From positions 1 to 22,953 of the forward strand of contig UZAE01013388.1 in assembly GCA_900617975.1 (NCBI GenBank): a DNA stretch of 22,953 nucleotides, read 5' to 3'. Of the stretch, positions 20,415 to 22,953 are shown piece after piece. Made by a program: the position numbers and the translations under genes. Position 1 is the stretch's first letter. Each line of letters starts with the position of its first letter. The stretch is from Rodentolepis nana (taxonomy: Eukaryota; Platyhelminthes; Cestoda; Cyclophyllidea; Hymenolepididae). The notes beneath the pieces were generated by a model. It saw only the letters and a list, made by a program, of their open reading frames with translations. It searched no databases and was not told where the DNA came from.

Positions 20415-21056
20415 GGGGTGTGCGATAGACTTACCTCCACGTGGTGCACCCTGGTGGGTGTGCGATAGACTTACCTCCACGTGGTGCACCCTGGGAAACG
20501 TATACTCATACGGTAAAAAGTCTATTAACCGGAAGTTTGTGTGCGATAGACTTACCTCCACGTGGTGCACCCTGGGCAGCGTATTTTCTTACGGCAAAAA
20601 AGTCTATCACTCGGCTTTCGTTATATTCATACGGCAAAAAGTCTATTAACTGGCAGTTAACTACGATAGACTTACCTCCACGTGGTGCACCCTGGGCAAC
20701 GTACTTTCTTACGGCAAAAATTCTATCACTCGGCATTCGTTTTTCAATAGACTTACCTCCACGTGGTGCACCCTGGGCAACGTATCTTCCTACGGCAAAA
20801 AAGTCTATTCCCTGGCAGTTGACTTCTGACTTCAAATTACCATCACCTCACTTTATGCCATATTCGACTATTTCCACAGTATTCACCTCATCTTTGTTCT
20901 ACCTTTGTGTTTAGCACTTACATCTTTGAAACACTCTTCTGTTCCCCCTCTCCACTTTTTCTCACTTTGATGTTCCTTCCCCTCTATGAAGCCTGAAGTC
21001 AACTAAAGGGCTAGTGATAACCATCAAGACGCCTGTCATTTGATATAAATAAATAA
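20415..21056 (+). mobile_element. SINE-like element with five tandem head modules, bounded by target-site duplication
   Basis: Five copies of the head start (GATAGACTTACCTCCACG or close) begin at 20424, 20464, 20545, 20665 and 20746, followed by one normal body and tail. The whole 642 bp lies between direct repeats TTTTGCCACCAA at 20403-20414 and 21057-21068. The element was therefore probably inserted as one unit, or expanded after insertion within its own bounds. An extra half-module (about 20614-20664) lies between heads 3 and 4. Confidence 0.9.
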
Positions 21057-21068
21057 TTTTGCCACCAA

Positions 21069-22631
21069 TGGTTATCAGATTTTTGTGGCTGCAATTTCAA
21101 CACGAATTCATGCCCTTCAGACACAAAACAACATCCAACTGTAACTGAATAGTTTTAATGAATAGATTAACTTATAAATAATTCTAATTAAAATTAATCG
21201 TAGCAGTAGCCACTAGTCGTGTGCAACTTGGAGGATGATAATATGGAACCGAAATAGTCCACTCTAATCGAACTATCACACTCTCCATGGTGCGGCAATA
21301 GAATGTATGCAACATAGTGCGTTAGGTGGATCTACAATTTATCAGAATTTATCACGTCCTAAACTTGAAGTAGTTTGTCTCGGAAAAAGCAGCTCTTAAG
21401 TATCTGTTTAACATACGTAATGGTAAGTAGGTTGATATATGTTTGATACAACGTTACTGCTGTAACTCTATAAGGTATTATTCATAAAGGTATAAAATGA
21501 AAGGTGTTATGAACCTTGGGATAGATAGCTAACGCATAAACGAATCTGTATAAATTATAAAGCATTGAATATGTCAACTTAGACGCTATGACCCTGAAGA
21601 AAGATAAGATACTCAATCTTATAAAATGAACTTCGGCTTGGAATTTAGGGACAGAATTAATTGCTCGGACAGTTCTATTCAACTGTTTTGCGTGAAACAT
21701 CCCCACCAGATCACTGATTATGCGCACCAACTGACGGAAATGCGAAATTGCAGTGCGGTTGGTGATGACTCATCTGTTATAATTTGCAAGGAGAAGGAAA
21801 GGTACTTTTTCTCACCTCCTATCATGACCATAAAACAGTTGGCGAGCGGTGATGTGGTCGAGAGAGAAAAACATATGTGGAACAAAATGTCAACCTGTGA
21901 TTAACAGCTCTGAGCTACAGTGAGGCATCGATTTTAATTGTAATATAGTTTAATCGGTGATTTACAGAAACTCTTTTCTATGAAATATTTTTGATATTCC
22001 AATTAAGAGAGACATGTAACACAGTGATTGGGAGCTCATAAAGCCATGTGACCCCCTGCTAAGATTTAATTGCTCAGCTTTACTTATTTGGCTCCTAAGC
22101 TATAGTGATGATCTGTAAAGCAAGCATCGAAAATCGGTTCAGAATGAAACACTGTTGAACAGTTTCTCCTAATTTTTTATATTAAATATCGCATTAATCA
22201 AACGTAATTAGGGTTCTGAAGCTGAAACAATCGCAAGAGTTATCCAAATATTGGAGGATAATCATGGCTTTATCGAATGATGTCGATTTGATTTAAGGTA
22301 GTACTCTTACTCGTTTCACCAACTTCCACATTAAAGTACTCCTCTGAGCATTTAGTTTATTTTACCGGAGAGGCGCAAGTTTGCGCATAAAAATAGGATT
22401 ATACTGCATTTTAGCATTATTATAACTTAAAGATATTCACTTAGTACTTTTCTAATAGAAGAATTTATGAAATAATAGATGATCAGTAATTAAATTGCTA
22501 ATAATATTTCTTTTCTAATTTCAAATCTAGGGGAAATATGGTAATTTTAAGTGAAATAATCTCCCTCTACTATTTTAAGGTGGTGAAATTGAAATTGTTT
22601 ACTGAGGAGTCATAAATTTCCTATGCGAATG
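21069..22631. other. AT-rich spacer, no gene supported
   Basis: A 92-codon frame at 21626-21904 has a good start context but no recognisable domain. TGACTCA occurs inside it at 21766-21772. Confidence 0.45.
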
Positions 22632-22953
22632 TATTTATTTATTTATTTCAAATGGCAGGCGTTTTGATAGATATCATTAGCCATTTAGCTGACTTCGGGC
22701 TTCACAGAAGGAAGGTTCATCAAAGTAGCAGAAAGTCGAGGGGTGGGGAACAGAAGAGCGATTCACAGATGTAAAAGAGGCAGACAGACACAAAGGTAGA
22801 GAAAAAGGTAAGGTGAGTACTGTGGTAGGGGTCGAATATGACAAGCAGGGGGGTCGTGGTGGTTTGAAGTCAGAAGTCAAATGCCGGTTAATAGACTTTT
22901 CTGCCGTATGAGTATACGTTGCCCAGGGTGCACCACGTGGAGGTAAGTCTATC
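22632..22953 (-). mobile_element. SINE-like element copy running to the window end
   Basis: The reverse-strand copy begins with a (TTTA)n tail and CAAATGGCAGGCG and continues through body and head to GGAGGTAAGTCTATC at the last base. Only the outermost few bases of the 5' end are outside the window. One simple head module is visible, with no expansion. Confidence 0.87.

Noticed and set aside
20441..20914. 157-codon open frame with repeated IDLPPRGAPWATY-like units, and similar frames in the opposite strand (20506-20835)
   Set aside because: It is the translated SINE array. The repeats are DNA-level modules, some spaced by multiples of three, and the same peptides would be read from any copy. 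No sign of coding selection.
21626..21904. 92-codon frame with a good ATG context
   Set aside because: No recognised domain, no second exon and no repeat or gene context. Length is compatible with chance.

Overview
The window is eukaryotic: AT-rich, intron-containing, microsatellite-rich and full of retroelements. It has no operons or bacterial signals. The gene structure and the RNase H-type retroelement remnants fit an invertebrate. My best guess is a parasitic flatworm, perhaps a repeat-rich cestode, but the sequence alone does not prove this.

The only host gene I can assemble is on the minus strand. It is a three-coding-exon Jun/AP-1-type bZIP transcription factor. Coding exon 1 (12868-12663) carries a Jun-like N-terminal activation segment, exon 2 (5001-4602) an Ala/Ser/Thr-rich middle, and exon 3 (3565-3104) the basic region and leucine zipper. 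Splice sites and phases join exactly to give a predicted 355-residue protein. Intron 1 is 7.66 kb and intron 2 is 1.04 kb. A splice acceptor lies 8 nt upstream of the start codon, so at least one more 5' exon or a trans-spliced leader is expected. A poly(A) signal lies 4 nt after the stop codon. Intron 1 holds five perfect AP-1 sites and one perfect CRE, which suggests autoregulation.

The rest is mostly retroelement. One short (~310-330 bp when simple) SINE-like family occurs eight times: 1-75 (tail only), 1455-1781, 5130-5396, 8161-8468, 16824-17687, 17737-18051, 20415-21056 and 22632 to the window end. Three copies have recognisable target-site duplications. Two copies (16824-17687 and 20415-21056) have their 5' part expanded into shuffled tandem modules with spacings close to multiples of 40-41 bp. 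One of these expanded copies is still bounded by its target-site duplication. The head module can fold into a three-helix RNA. The 3' tail matches the 3' end of a dead RNase H-bearing non-LTR retrotransposon at 14714-15206, the probable partner that supplies reverse transcriptase. A Ty3/Gypsy RNase H relic lies at 18765-19292.

Layout: 1-3093 is the downstream flank of jun with SINE copies; 3094-12876 is the jun gene; 12877-14713 is AT-rich upstream sequence; 14714-22953 is repeat-dominated sequence with no convincing host gene. The most interesting element is the modular SINE family: structured tandem heads, a LINE-shared tail and strong antisense splice donors, two copies of which lie inside the jun intron.
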